The position numbers and the translations under genes were made by a program. The notes beneath the pieces were generated by a model. The model ran no database searches. It was not told the DNA's origin and saw only the letters and a list, made by a program, of their open reading frames with translations. Shown here piece after piece: positions 40,616 through 50,168 of a DNA stretch of 64,000 nucleotides. The stretch's first letter is position 1, and each line of letters begins with the position of its first letter. Source of the stretch: Paenibacillus herberti. GTDB lineage: Bacteria; Bacillota; Bacilli; Paenibacillales; Paenibacillaceae. Where the stretch lies: positions 1,340,121-1,404,120 of the forward strand of contig NZ_NMUQ01000002.1 of assembly GCF_002233675.1 (NCBI RefSeq), read 5' to 3'.

Positions 40616-41074
40616 ATGTCATCCTGCCAGACGAAAGACCTGCTGTATATGTTGATTCATCTCAACAAACAGCTTGCTTGTAGATTTGAGGCTGATGTAG
40701 GTCTTAGTCCGAACCGACTGGAGCTGCTTTGTCGATTGAGCCGGGAAGAAGAGATCAGTCAGTCCGAGCTTCAAAAGGCGGTATCCATCGATCCCGCCGC
40801 GGTTACTCGCCATGTGCAGCAGATGGAAGCGGAGGGCATACTGGTCCGCACCCGCTCGAATGAGGACAATCGAATCGCGCTTGTTCGTTTGACTGAGAAA
40901 GGCAAGGCCTGGATCGACAACCGCTCGCGGGAGAAGGACCAGTTCATGGAAAAGCTTCAGGAACAATTGAGTGCGGAGGATCGGCAGGAGCTGATTCGTT
41001 TGCTTTCGGCGCTTGGTCGCTCTATGGAATCAGTGGGCAGCGGTCGCAAGGCCGATGAGCCAGTCCAAAAATAA
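40616..41074 (+). CDS. MarR-family transcriptional regulator
   Basis: A 152-residue winged-helix protein with the MarR layout: N-terminal dimer helix, LELLCRLSREEEISQSELQKAVSIDPAAVTRHVQQMEAEGILVRTRSNEDNRIALVRLTEKG, then a C-terminal dimer helix. Cys4 and Cys22 could make it redox responsive, but this is a guess. GGGGGAG precedes the ATG. It is followed by a nitroreductase gene that it probably represses through the palindrome at the promoter. Confidence 0.92.
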   Translation: MSSCQTKDLLYMLIHLNKQLACRFEADVGLSPNRLELLCRLSREEEISQSELQKAVSIDPAAVTRHVQQMEAEGILVRTRSNEDNRIALVRLTEKGKAWIDNRSREKDQFMEKLQEQLSAEDRQELIRLLSALGRSMESVGSGRKADEPVQK

Positions 41075-41114
41075 AAAAACAAGCCATTGAGCTTGTTAGA
41101 GGAGAGAATATTCA

Positions 41115-41801
41115 ATGACTACATCCAATACTGTTTCGGCTACAACTGCATCTGAGAACCAGGATCTGAACTCCGGGCGTTCTAACGATTACCGCGCGAT
41201 TGTTGCTGGACGTCGTTCCGTTCGTGAATACGACCCTACCGTCAAAATCAGCCGTGAGGAGATGACGGAGCTGCTTGAGGAAGCGACCCTCGCACCATCT
41301 TCGGTGAACCTGCAGCCTTGGCGTTTTCTCGTCATCGAGAGTGAAGAGGCGAAGGCGAAGCTGGCGGGAATCGCTTGGAGCAACCAGACGCAAGTGTTGA
41401 CTTCCTCGGCTGTCATTGCCGTATTCGCGGATTTGAAAGCTTTTGATAATGCCGATGAAATCATGTCCAGCGCTGTGGAAAAGGGTTACTTGCCGCAAGA
41501 GGTCAAGGAATCTCTGATGGCTAATTATACAAATTTGTTCAGCACCGTACCTGAGGACATGTTCAGAAACATGGTGCTTTTGGACACGGGTCTGGTGTCC
41601 ATGCAGATTATGCTGAGCGCGCGCGCTCGCGGCTACGATACGAATCCAATCGGCGGATATGACAAATCCCGCATCGTTGAAATGTTCGGCATGGAGGAAG
41701 GCCGCTATGTGCCGTCCATGCTGATTTCGGTAGGCAAAGCCGCCAAAGAGGCGCGCCTGACGACCCGTCTGCCAGTTGACCGTGTAGCGGAGTGGAAATA
41801 A
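41115..41801 (+). CDS. Nitroreductase family FMN oxidoreductase
   Basis: A 228-residue protein with the nitroreductase pattern: AIVAGRRSVREYDPTVKISREEM, EATLAPSSVNLQPWRFLVI, DTGLVSMQIMLSARARGYDTNPIGGYDKSRIVEMF and YVPSMLISVGKA. This suits an NAD(P)H-dependent FMN enzyme acting on nitro compounds or quinones. It follows marR by 40 bases with AGAGGAGAG upstream, so expression should rise when MarR is released. Confidence 0.93.
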   Translation: MTTSNTVSATTASENQDLNSGRSNDYRAIVAGRRSVREYDPTVKISREEMTELLEEATLAPSSVNLQPWRFLVIESEEAKAKLAGIAWSNQTQVLTSSAVIAVFADLKAFDNADEIMSSAVEKGYLPQEVKESLMANYTNLFSTVPEDMFRNMVLLDTGLVSMQIMLSARARGYDTNPIGGYDKSRIVEMFGMEEGRYVPSMLISVGKAAKEARLTTRLPVDRVAEWK

Positions 41802-41867
41802 TCCGCAAGCGAGATGCTTGAGAAGAATTTTAAACACCTCCTTGATGAGTATCATTGTCCGACACAT

Positions 41868-41901
41868 AAAAACGTCTGTAGATTCTATACAGGCGTTTTT
41901 T
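41868..41901 (+). terminator. Terminator of marR-nitroreductase
   Basis: AAAAACGTCTGTA pairs with TACAGGCGTTTTTT (one G-T pair). Confidence 0.88.
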
Positions 41902-42111
41902 GTTGTTATAGATTGTACTTCACTTACTCCTTACGAGTACAAATGTTCTCTATCACATCGTCTTTAATCTATAGTTGAGTTGCTGTGAGTAAGGGTAGAT
42001 ATGCTCAAATACCAAGGAGAATTCTTACATTTTTTAGTGACTTTACTTAAAAATGCAGGGATTATTATATGAGTTTCGAAAACTTATAACTATCTAAGGA
42101 GGGATGTAATA

Positions 42112-42732
42112 GTGGCTGACAAATTTTTAGAGATTGATGTAGAACGAATAAACATAGTAGATAAACAAGGGAAGTTGAAAATGTCTTTATTTGAAAGTGA
42201 ACACATGCCTGACCCATTTCTGGATGGTAAATCCTTTCCAGACGTTAGGCAAGGCACCCCAGCTTCGGGGATAATGTTTTATAATCAAGAAGGGGATGAA
42301 TGTGGTGGACTGATTTTTGGAAGCGAAAAAGATGATAATGGGGATTATGAATCTTCACTCTCATTAACCTTTGACCAGTATAAGCAAGACCAAATTCTAC
42401 AAATGAGCACTTATGAGAAAAACGGAATAAGAAATTATGGATTTTCTATTTATGATAGGCCTAATATTCCGCTTTCGGAAACAATTGAGAAATATCAAGA
42501 GTTGCAAAAGCAAGAAGAAAGCGTTGAAAAGCAGAAAGCAATATCTGAAACATTTGAAGGTCACAATCAGCGTGCGTTTTTTGGGAAAAGTCAAAATGGC
42601 GAGGTTGCTGTGTGTCTGATGGACAGCAAAGGGAAAGACCGCATTCGTATGGTCATTGATGTAAACGATGTACCTCGGATGGAATTTTTGAACGAAAAAG
42701 GCGAGGTTGTTTATAAGCTTCCTCCTGAATGA
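42112..42732 (+). CDS. Hypothetical protein, AT-rich gene
   Basis: A 206-residue cytoplasmic-type protein starting at GTG, with AAGGAGGG upstream. It has repeated short beta units of the form INIVDKQGKLKMSLF, SGIMFYNQEGDECGGLIFG and VAVCLMDSKGKDRIRMVIDV, and a charged helix at about 120-148. The base composition is clearly more AT-rich than neighbours, which suggests recent transfer. Family unknown to me. Confidence 0.75.
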   Translation: MADKFLEIDVERINIVDKQGKLKMSLFESEHMPDPFLDGKSFPDVRQGTPASGIMFYNQEGDECGGLIFGSEKDDNGDYESSLSLTFDQYKQDQILQMSTYEKNGIRNYGFSIYDRPNIPLSETIEKYQELQKQEESVEKQKAISETFEGHNQRAFFGKSQNGEVAVCLMDSKGKDRIRMVIDVNDVPRMEFLNEKGEVVYKLPPE

Positions 42733-42814
42733 CAGTTTCGATAATGAAAACGAAGGATTCATTACGGGTTCAAGTGCATTGAATAGTTAAACTTACGGAT
42801 ACGATAGTTAAATT

Positions 42815-42847
42815 AACCGCCTTTTTTAAGAGGGCGGTTTTCTTTTG
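42815..42847 (+). terminator. Terminator
   Basis: AACCGCC pairs with GGGCGGTT and is followed by TTCTTTT. Confidence 0.85.
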
Positions 42848-43014
42848 GGTAAAACCAATAATGCAGTTTAGGGCGTAGCTTGTTTGACAGGTTTAAAATG
42901 TTTGAGCATCTACCCGATGCAAAGTATGATAAGTATCAAGATATGAGACTGCCATCTGATTATTAGGTTGGACAGAGTGACTTTTACATCGGGGTATGAA
43001 CGGGAGGTAAATCC

Positions 43015-43566
43015 ATGTTGATAATGAATGAAAAAATCAAAGCGTCAGAGGTTTTACTAACAGGACTTGATGGTGAAGACTTAGGCATAGTATCAAGGGA
43101 AGAAGCTTTGCGTATGGCGAAGGAACATAGGGTTTCGCTCGTCTGCACCTCGCTAATGAGCAGCCCTCCTCCTTGCAGCCTGATGGCGAAGGGCAAGGGT
43201 AAAGAAGCTTCCCAGAAGGAAGCTTCGGCGGCACGCAAAGCCGGAGCAGCAGCCGGGGGTTTCGGGCAAGCGGGAGCACGCTCTGCAACAGGCTCCGGCA
43301 AAGGCGGCGGAGACAAAGCCAAAGAGCTGCGCTTCACTGCGCACATCGAGGAGCATGACTATGACACGAAGCTGCGCCAAGCGGACAAACATCTGCGCTC
43401 CGGCAAGCCGGTGCAGATCGTCGTAAAGGCGTCCGGAGCCAAGGAGGGCGCTGCGGCGAAGGCGGTAGTGGAGCGGCTGCTCGGCGATCTCAAGGAAGTC
43501 GGCGTCAAAGAGACCGGCATCCAGTCCAGTGGCAAGGGCTCGCAGGTTAGGGTCAATCCGAAGTGA
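43015..43566 (+). CDS. Divergent orphan paralogue of translation initiation factor IF-3
   Basis: A 183-residue protein that matches IF-3 in both domains. The N-terminal part MNEKIKASEVLLTGLDGEDLGIVSREEALRMA ... PPPCSLM parallels the IF-3 start and its PPVCRIMD motif. The C-terminal part ELRFTAHIEEHDYDTKLRQADKHLRSGKPVQIVV parallels the [32 protein letters not shown] type segment. Residues about 60-103 form a Gly/Ala/Lys-rich linker in place of the short basic helix. No rpmI or rplT follows, unlike the main infC operon, so this is a second copy. GGGAGGT supports the first ATG; the ATG three codons later is an alternative. Confidence 0.85.
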   Translation: MLIMNEKIKASEVLLTGLDGEDLGIVSREEALRMAKEHRVSLVCTSLMSSPPPCSLMAKGKGKEASQKEASAARKAGAAAGGFGQAGARSATGSGKGGGDKAKELRFTAHIEEHDYDTKLRQADKHLRSGKPVQIVVKASGAKEGAAAKAVVERLLGDLKEVGVKETGIQSSGKGSQVRVNPK

Positions 43567-43573
43567 AGATACG

Positions 43574-43613
43574 GGGAGTTGAGCGCTTGGCGCTCAGCTC
43601 CTTTTTCTTTTTT
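43574..43613 (+). terminator. Terminator of the IF-3-like gene
   Basis: GGAGTTGAGCGC pairs with GCGCTCAGCTCC, then TTTTTCTTTTTT. Confidence 0.92.
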
Positions 43614-43724
43614 ATAGGAATGAGAGGAAGAAATCCAACCCTTCCCCTAGTTCACCAACCCACCGCGTCCTTCCCCGGTTCGTTTCTACGGGTACTCAAC
43701 CAGGGTCCGCTATTTCATGGGCTC

Positions 43725-44705
43725 TCAAGCCTGTGAAAAGCGCTGCCTGTAACTGCGCGGCGAGATGCCCTCGTACTTAGAGAAGCAGGAGGCGAAATAC
43801 GCCGCCTGATTAAAGCCGACCTCGCCCGCGATACGCGAGACGGGGTAATCGGTGCGCAGCAGGAGCAGCTTGGACTGGTCGATGCGGTAGCGAAGCAGGT
43901 ACTCTTTCGGCGAGCAGCCGAACTCCTTTTGCATGCAGCGGGCGATATAAACGGAGTGGAAGTTCAGGCTCTCGCTCATCGCTTTGGCGCTGATGTCCTC
44001 GCGGTAATTTTGCCGCAGGTAGGCTGCGGCCAGCGCGGCGCAGGCCGCGGAGGGCGAAGTGGAGCGGGCGTCAATCGCCGCGGATAGCTGCTGAAGCAGC
44101 TCCTGGAACAGGATCTGCTGCCTCCACAGCGCGCCGCCGACCAGGCCGCTTTTGGTCATTGCCGTGAGCTGCGCCAGCAGCTCGAACGTTTTGGTCGGCT
44201 CGACCAGATTGGAGTACTGAGGCACCTGTACAGAAAACATCTGGACGTTCATTTTCCAGTCATGATCGGCAGACGACTCGATCCCGGCTCCCTTTTTGCC
44301 AGAGTGTGTGGACTTCTTCTTCGCTTCTTCCCTTTCAGCTGGCGTCCCCGTCAGATCTGCTCGTTCCTCCCGCTGATTGCGGTAGAGAGGCAGTCTTTCA
44401 TCGGTCGCGGTCCAGTAGCCGTCATGCTTAAAATGAAGCCAGTAACAGATAGTCTCCGAGCCAAGCGGGGCGCTGCCGTAGTGATGCGCATCCGGCCGCA
44501 GGATGAGTGCCTGACCTGGGCGTACGGCATAACCTCGATCACCTTCTGTAATTGGCAGCTCACCTTCCACCACAACCAGCAGGTCGAACAGGCCGATGTT
44601 GCAACGATCAACGTGAACCATGCCCGGAGGATGCTCCTCATAACCGCTCGCGACGAAGTAGGGAAGCGGGGGCAGCGCGAATTGCAGCAGTTTCATTTGA
44701 GTCAT
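43725..44705 (-). CDS. AraC-family transcriptional regulator
   Basis: A 326-residue regulator. Residues about 10-110 form a cupin-like sensor (HVDRCNIGLFDLLVVVEGELPIT, VRPGQALILRPDAHHYGSAP). Residues about 225-322 carry the two helix-turn-helix motifs (ISAKAMSESLNFHSVYIARCMQKEFGCSPKEYLLRYRI and VSRIAGEVGFNQAAYFASCFSKYEGISPRSYRQRF). A low-complexity charged insert (about 113-148) sits between the domains. It is divergent from the MATE gene. Target unknown, probably sugar metabolism. Confidence 0.92.
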   Translation of the reverse strand: MTQMKLLQFALPPLPYFVASGYEEHPPGMVHVDRCNIGLFDLLVVVEGELPITEGDRGYAVRPGQALILRPDAHHYGSAPLGSETICYWLHFKHDGYWTATDERLPLYRNQREERADLTGTPAEREEAKKKSTHSGKKGAGIESSADHDWKMNVQMFSVQVPQYSNLVEPTKTFELLAQLTAMTKSGLVGGALWRQQILFQELLQQLSAAIDARSTSPSAACAALAAAYLRQNYREDISAKAMSESLNFHSVYIARCMQKEFGCSPKEYLLRYRIDQSKLLLLRTDYPVSRIAGEVGFNQAAYFASCFSKYEGISPRSYRQRFSQA

Positions 44706-44949
44706 TCCTTTCTGGCGGTTTTTGGCAAGGGGGAGGAAGTTTCTTTTTTAAAAGTTCTGGTTGCGTACGTGATACCTCAAAGCGAGTATAGCACTTATAA
44801 TACGGAATGAATAACGAGCTCCATGCAAGGCTGAACTCCCCTTTATTCCTAGTCAAGTTAGGTAGTTAGGCGGCATGGCCAAAGTAAGGGCTTTCATAGT
44901 AATTGGCTGTGCATGTGGCAAGCCGAGCAACAAGGTGGAGGTTTCATTC

Positions 44950-46323
44950 ATGAAAAATCGTAACTATTCCCTGTGGGCGCTTTCTTGGCCTATTTTCATC
45001 GAGCTGTTCCTGCAGTTCCTGCTGGGCGCAGCGGATACATTCATGGTCAGCGAAATATCCGACGATGCGGTCGCGGTTGTTGGCTTTTCGCAGCAGCTGT
45101 TCAATGCGCTAACCGTGCTGTTCACCGTCATCGCGAGTGGTGCCGGAATCCTAATTGCGCAAAAGCTCGGGGCACGCAAGGAGGAAGATGCACGCACAAT
45201 CAGCATCATCGCTCTGAAAGCTACGGTGTTAATCGGAGCTGTGCTCAGCGTTGTGTTGGTCGTTTTCCCAGAACCAATCGCCCGAGTGCTGCAAATGCCG
45301 GAATCGCTCCTGCCTCTCGCGGGTACGTATATTTCAATTATCGGCAGCAGCATGGTTCTCGCGGCGATTATGAGCACGCTCAGCGCGGCCATTCGCAACA
45401 CGGGCAATACGCGCGGTCCGATGTACACGGCGCTCGGTATGAACGTCGTTCATATCGTGCTCAATTATGGCTTTATCTATGGCGCGTTTGGGCTGCCGGA
45501 GTGGGGACTAGGTGGAGTCGCTTTAAGCACAGTCGTCAGCCGTTTGCTGGCTAGTGCCTTGCTGTTTTACATGTTTATTTTTGCCTTTGAGCGGAAGATT
45601 TGGTGGGGGGACATCAAGGTGTGGAGCCGCAGTTTGTTTGCGGAGATCATGCGCATTGGTTGGCCGCTGGGCGTTTACTCGGGGAATTGGGTGTTCTCGC
45701 AGCTTGTCATCTTCACCTTCATCGGCTCGCTGGGAGCAATGGAGCTGGCGGCGCGGACGTATATGAACACGCTGGAATCGTTCTGCTTCCTGATCGGTTT
45801 CTCCATCGCTCTTGCTACGCAGATTAGGGTTGCGCATCTATTCGGCGCCGGACGAACGCGCGAGGCGTACAAGGACTGTTATAAAGGGTTATGGATTGGT
45901 CAAGGCGTTGTCATAGCCAATTCGCTGCTGATCTACTTCTTAGGCAGTCAGGCGCTTGGCCTGTTCACTACAGATCCTGATATTCTGGCTATCTGCGCAT
46001 CCCTGCTAGGATTGAATCTGTTGCTGCAGCCTGGCAAAATGCTTAATATGACCATCGGGGATGCTCTAAATGCGGTTGGCGATACGAAGTTTACGATGTA
46101 TGTCTCTACGATTAGCATGTGGGGCGTATCGGTCGGCATCGCCTACTACTTCAGCTTAAGCCTTGGGTGGGGACTGACCGCTATCTACTGCTGCATGATC
46201 GCTGATGAATATTTGCGCGGCATCGTTTGTTGGCTGCGCTGGCGCAGCCGTAAGTGGGCTTTGCGTGCTGGCTCGCCGGAACTGGCTGTGTCGGCGCAAG
46301 GCGGGGCGGCTGCGGAAGTGTAG
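44950..46323 (+). CDS. MATE family efflux transporter
   Basis: A 457-residue membrane protein with about 12 helices, starting MKNRNYSLWALSWPIFIELFLQFLLGAADTFMVS. GGTGGAGG supports this ATG over a longer frame. The two-fold repeated MATE layout is visible: IAQKLGARKEED in the first half and RVAHLFGAGRTREAYK in the second. Export of organic cations by Na+ or H+ antiport is known for the family. Confidence 0.92.
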   Translation: MKNRNYSLWALSWPIFIELFLQFLLGAADTFMVSEISDDAVAVVGFSQQLFNALTVLFTVIASGAGILIAQKLGARKEEDARTISIIALKATVLIGAVLSVVLVVFPEPIARVLQMPESLLPLAGTYISIIGSSMVLAAIMSTLSAAIRNTGNTRGPMYTALGMNVVHIVLNYGFIYGAFGLPEWGLGGVALSTVVSRLLASALLFYMFIFAFERKIWWGDIKVWSRSLFAEIMRIGWPLGVYSGNWVFSQLVIFTFIGSLGAMELAARTYMNTLESFCFLIGFSIALATQIRVAHLFGAGRTREAYKDCYKGLWIGQGVVIANSLLIYFLGSQALGLFTTDPDILAICASLLGLNLLLQPGKMLNMTIGDALNAVGDTKFTMYVSTISMWGVSVGIAYYFSLSLGWGLTAIYCCMIADEYLRGIVCWLRWRSRKWALRAGSPELAVSAQGGAAAEV

Positions 46324-46440
46324 GAGCGTGGTCTGGACGGGCTTTTGAAGTTTGTACAAGTGTTCTTGATTCAAACCTACTACTAACTGCCCGCTTTCAC
46401 TCATGGCGCTTATGATTTCGCGTGATGCGGTTTTGGAAAG

Positions 46441-46487
46441 GGAACTTACGCCGCTTTAGGTGTACGTTCCTTTTTTGTTTTTTCAGA
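46441..46487 (+). terminator. Terminator downstream of the MATE gene
   Basis: GGAACTTAC and GTACGTTCC form the stem (one mismatch), followed by TTTTTTGTTTTTT. Confidence 0.85.
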
Positions 46488-46527
46488 TCGTTTTATAAAA
46501 GGCTTACCCGGTTTGGTAAGACGTTAG

Positions 46528-46953
46528 TTATTCAACTTTTACTTTTATTGAATAATGTACAGTTCCCTTAGGCCAGGTTGCTATAAAAGAATAAATATAG
46601 ATGCCTTTTTTATCCGGCACAATAATTTCATTCGACAGAATGTCTAATTTTATAAAATCATCGTAACTGAGATTTTGATGGAATAGTATTTTTTCTGGTT
46701 TTTTATCAAAAGACAAAATAATTTTCGACTTTTTTTGAACAGTAACCGCTGTTTTGTTCTCCAATAGTTCCCAAGGAGATCCATAAGTTTCCTTTAATCC
46801 CCAGTTATAAGATACTACCTCTACAGGAATTGTAGTCGAACTGTTTTCTATGCTGGCTGTAGGGCTTGGTATCGGCTCGTCGCTAAAATTACTACAGGCA
46901 CTTACGAATATAATTAAAAAAAGCGAGAGTAGTAGCATAGGACTCTTGTGCAA
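46528..46953 (-). CDS. Small AT-rich lipoprotein of unknown function
   Basis: A 141-residue secreted lipoprotein. I place the start at TTG (MHKSPMLLL) because AAGGGG stands 9 bases upstream; starting at the later ATG would remove the basic residues of the signal. The lipobox is VSAC at residue 20. The mature part is Ser/Thr/Pro then beta-rich (VEVVSYNWGLKETYGSPWELL, KIILSFDKKPEKILF, GIYIYSFIATWPKGTVHYSIKVKVE). It may be a small immunoglobulin-like or cupredoxin-like domain; this is a guess. AT content is well above its neighbours. Confidence 0.75.
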   Translation of the reverse strand: MHKSPMLLLSLFLIIFVSACSNFSDEPIPSPTASIENSSTTIPVEVVSYNWGLKETYGSPWELLENKTAVTVQKKSKIILSFDKKPEKILFHQNLSYDDFIKLDILSNEIIVPDKKGIYIYSFIATWPKGTVHYSIKVKVE

Positions 46954-47202
46954 AAGTTTTCGACCCCTTCATGTAAGCTTGCACTCATTAGACCTCCAAA
47001 CCCCCAAATAAGTATCAATGTTAACGAAGTGATATTTGGAAGGTTCCTGTCTGCGAAAAACAAAAACGTCCGTCCCAAAACAATCGTTAGATGATTTAGG
47101 GGGGCTTCTTAATTATCGGCCGCCAGCGCTAGTACTAGGCTGATGGTGCTGAATCGCATCAATTTTTCGGAGGTTGGTTAATTACAGCATTCGGCCTATA
47201 AA
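46954..47202. other. Gene-free interval
   Basis: I find no frame, promoter or element here that I can support. Confidence 0.4.
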
Positions 47203-47236
47203 AAAACCTCCGAATCACGATTGATTCGGAGGTTTT
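47203..47236 (-). terminator. Terminator of the mannosidase operon
   Basis: A 14-bp perfect stem, AAAACCTCCGAATC with GATTCGGAGGTTTT, loop 6. On the minus strand it is followed by TTTTTTT. It lies about 150 bases after the GH38 stop. Confidence 0.88.
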
Positions 47237-47384
47237 GTATGATTCCAGAAAGAGAATAATTCGGCCCAGCCGTTAAGATCAGCCATGCAGATCTCAGCGC
47301 GCGGTGGAGTGACACGTGTTGGCAGTCAATCACACGTTCATGACGGCCTCAGCCGAGCAAACCGGCGATCATCATCCTTAGCTG

Positions 47385-50129
47385 TTAAGCACGCAGCCCG
47401 ATCGTCACGATCTCAGCCGGCCCAACCGGCAGCTGTAGTCCGCCGTCTGTCAACTGCAGCTCCTCGCCGGAATCCTGTTCCAGGATGCTGGACTTATAAG
47501 CAGCGCTGGAGCTATGAGGCGCTTGAAGCGCCAGTTGTCCCGCTTCGCGCTTGAGGTTGTACAGGCGGGCAACAACGTCGCCCGACACTGGGCTCACTTT
47601 GAAGGCCGAGAACGCCAGTGATTCGCCCCTCCAGGCAAGCGGTGCGCCGACCGGTTGCAGCTTGCCGCTGTGGACGCCGGTTTGGACGGCAGTCCAAGGC
47701 GTTTGCAGCTGGTACGCTTCAGCGTAAGCACCTTCACCTGCGCCGTCTCCACTATGCGGAATGACAGCCAGTTGAACTTTTTGAGCGCCGATGCACTGCG
47801 CTTCCGGCGTTGGGAAGTAACCCCAGTCGCCAAGCTCGCCGGTGGAGCGGAGCAAGGTGACAGCAATCGTGTTGGAGCCGTCACGCAGAACTTCATACTC
47901 GTTCAAACCAATGTTGGCAACTGTGAGACCGGCTGTTCCGCCGTCTGCCGCTGCGCCGCTCACATCAACGAATGCCTGCTGATGCTGGGCATTACTTGGG
48001 TTTTTCCACTCTTTAGCCGGTGTTGTATCGCGAACCGCAGCTTCGAAGATGGAGTCAGCCGTATGAACAGTTGCTTCCAGGCCGGTCGGGAACAGCATAC
48101 GCACTCGGTGATCCTTCGCCTGGTTGTCAAACGAACTCGTAATATCAAGTCTGCCGCTGCCGCTTTCCAGGGACAGCACCGTCGTCAGGCGCAGCGTGAT
48201 CAACTGCTGCGAACGGCCGGATTTGCGGTTTTGCATAAAGACGATTTCGCGTTGCTCGCGTTCCAGAAGTTCGTCGGCTGAAGCTGGGATAGCCCATTCA
48301 TGGACGATTTCCAGGGAAGCGCGGTAAGGCTCATTAGCCAGCACACGAACTGAAGCGGCCAGACCGCGCGTCGTGATCGGCGCAGTGCCTTTTGGCTCCA
48401 TGAACATATACTCGTTGCCGATGTCGCCAGTGTTCTCGTACACGCCGAGACCGGAGAAAACGCGGCCGCTGCGGTGATCGGTCAGTGTAAAGGAACCATC
48501 CTCTGCCACCTCGGCGCGCAGAACGCCGTTGTCGAGCACACGCTCGCTGTGGGCGATCGCCGGAGCGTCCTGGGGTTTAACATCCGCTTTGACCCAGGCA
48601 AAGGAGGCATGGCCGAGAGCCGGAACGGATTCCGCTTGGAACGTCAGTCGCACGCGGCGGCATTGGTATGGCTGGCGGAAAGCATCATCCGGCAGATCGT
48701 AGCCGAATAACTGTCCGAGATCCTCTACGGTGCAGTGGACTGGGAGGCCCTCGGAGTCTACGAGGACGCGGCCGGAAATATCAAGCTCATTCATACGACG
48801 ATTCATTTCGCCAAAACCGATGCCTTCGCGGAAGTAGATGCGGGCCGCATCCAGTTCAATGGTAACGGCGCCGCTGCGTGTCCAGCCTGCCGTATTATGT
48901 ACGACAAACGGCAGAGCGTCCGAACCGTAGCTGCCAAAGACAGAAGTATCCACCGCATTGGCGATGAATGCAGTTGTGTCCGCAACGATAGTTTCCGCTA
49001 CATGGCGGCTCTTGTCGAAGCGGGTCACCATCTCGCGATGCACCTCATCGACACTACAGCCACAGATGCTGTCATGCGGATGATTTTGCATAAGCAGCTT
49101 CCAAGCGTAGGTGAACAGATGATGCGGATAATCCTTGCCGAGCAGATGCCCATAGGCAGCCAGCGGCTCCGCAGAGCGCTCCAGCAGAGCTTGTCCAAGC
49201 GTATTCATCTGCTTCAAATAAACGCGGGAGGACGCTGTATTAACGAGTGTGCCCCAGCCATCGGTGCGTTGGCTGCGCAGCTCGCCCTGTACGACAGATA
49301 GCCCGCGGCCGTCGGCGGTTTCACGTACCGCATCCAGATAATCCGGGAAGTTGGAATGGATGAACTCCGTATCCGGCTCCACCGCTTTTGCCATGCGAAT
49401 CGCTTCGGCCAAATCGGTCTGAATCGGCTGGTGGTCGCAGCCGTTCATGAACAGAAGATGAGGCGTGGAAGCGTATTTGCCGGCATCCGCCAGCTTGCGC
49501 TGCCAGTATTCACGTGCCGCTTCGGCTTGCACAGGAACCTCATTGCCATTGGAGTACCAGTTGGCGAACAGGATTCCGAGCACGCGTGAGCCGTCTGGAC
49601 CTTCCCAAATCAGCTCTGAAAAGGAGCTCTCATAAGCGGAAGACTCGCCCACTTCATTATTGAAGCCGGTCGGCTTCACGCCGCGTCCGAACAGTGCATT
49701 GTCGATGCCAGCTTGCTGCATGAGCTGCGGCGTTTGGCCGAACAGGCCGAATGTATCTGGGAAATAACCGATTTTGGAAACCTTGCCCCAACGATTCGCA
49801 TCTTCGTGGCCGATCTGCATGTTGCGGATATTGGCTTCGCCGCTTGTCAGGAAGGCATCCTGCAGGATATACCAAGGGCCGATTAGAATGCGGTCCTCCT
49901 GAATCAGCTTTTCCAGACGGGAGCGGTATTCCGGACGAACCTGGAGGTAATCCTCCAGAATAATCGTTTGGCCGTCAAGGAAAAAGCTGCGATAACCAGG
50001 ATCGCTCTCGAGAGTATCAAGCAGCGTGTCCATAAGCTCAACGAGCCGGACATGATGCTTTTCATAAGGGAGGTACCATTCGCGGTCCCAATGGGTATGG
50101 GAGATGATATGTGCGGTGCGCTTCGTCAA
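47385..50129 (-). CDS. Alpha-mannosidase, glycoside hydrolase family 38
   Basis: A 914-residue GH38 enzyme. The N-terminal zinc motif is ISHTHWDREWYLPYE at residues 9-23; the nucleophile is the Asp of GYFPDTFGLFGQ near 125; NHPHDSICGCSVDEVHREM near 355 is the third conserved block. The C-terminal half is beta-rich, as usual. The start is TTG, since AAAGGATGA lies 7 bases upstream and no in-frame ATG precedes the catalytic domain. No signal peptide is present, so it trims imported mannosides in the cytoplasm. It follows GH125, the same pairing seen in mannan or N-glycan use loci. Confidence 0.95.
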   Translation of the reverse strand: MTKRTAHIISHTHWDREWYLPYEKHHVRLVELMDTLLDTLESDPGYRSFFLDGQTIILEDYLQVRPEYRSRLEKLIQEDRILIGPWYILQDAFLTSGEANIRNMQIGHEDANRWGKVSKIGYFPDTFGLFGQTPQLMQQAGIDNALFGRGVKPTGFNNEVGESSAYESSFSELIWEGPDGSRVLGILFANWYSNGNEVPVQAEAAREYWQRKLADAGKYASTPHLLFMNGCDHQPIQTDLAEAIRMAKAVEPDTEFIHSNFPDYLDAVRETADGRGLSVVQGELRSQRTDGWGTLVNTASSRVYLKQMNTLGQALLERSAEPLAAYGHLLGKDYPHHLFTYAWKLLMQNHPHDSICGCSVDEVHREMVTRFDKSRHVAETIVADTTAFIANAVDTSVFGSYGSDALPFVVHNTAGWTRSGAVTIELDAARIYFREGIGFGEMNRRMNELDISGRVLVDSEGLPVHCTVEDLGQLFGYDLPDDAFRQPYQCRRVRLTFQAESVPALGHASFAWVKADVKPQDAPAIAHSERVLDNGVLRAEVAEDGSFTLTDHRSGRVFSGLGVYENTGDIGNEYMFMEPKGTAPITTRGLAASVRVLANEPYRASLEIVHEWAIPASADELLEREQREIVFMQNRKSGRSQQLITLRLTTVLSLESGSGRLDITSSFDNQAKDHRVRMLFPTGLEATVHTADSIFEAAVRDTTPAKEWKNPSNAQHQQAFVDVSGAAADGGTAGLTVANIGLNEYEVLRDGSNTIAVTLLRSTGELGDWGYFPTPEAQCIGAQKVQLAVIPHSGDGAGEGAYAEAYQLQTPWTAVQTGVHSGKLQPVGAPLAWRGESLAFSAFKVSPVSGDVVARLYNLKREAGQLALQAPHSSSAAYKSSILEQDSGEELQLTDGGLQLPVGPAEIVTIGLRA

Positions 50130-50168
50130 AGAGAGTCATCCTTTCTTTGTGAGAATCCGTTTTGTAGC

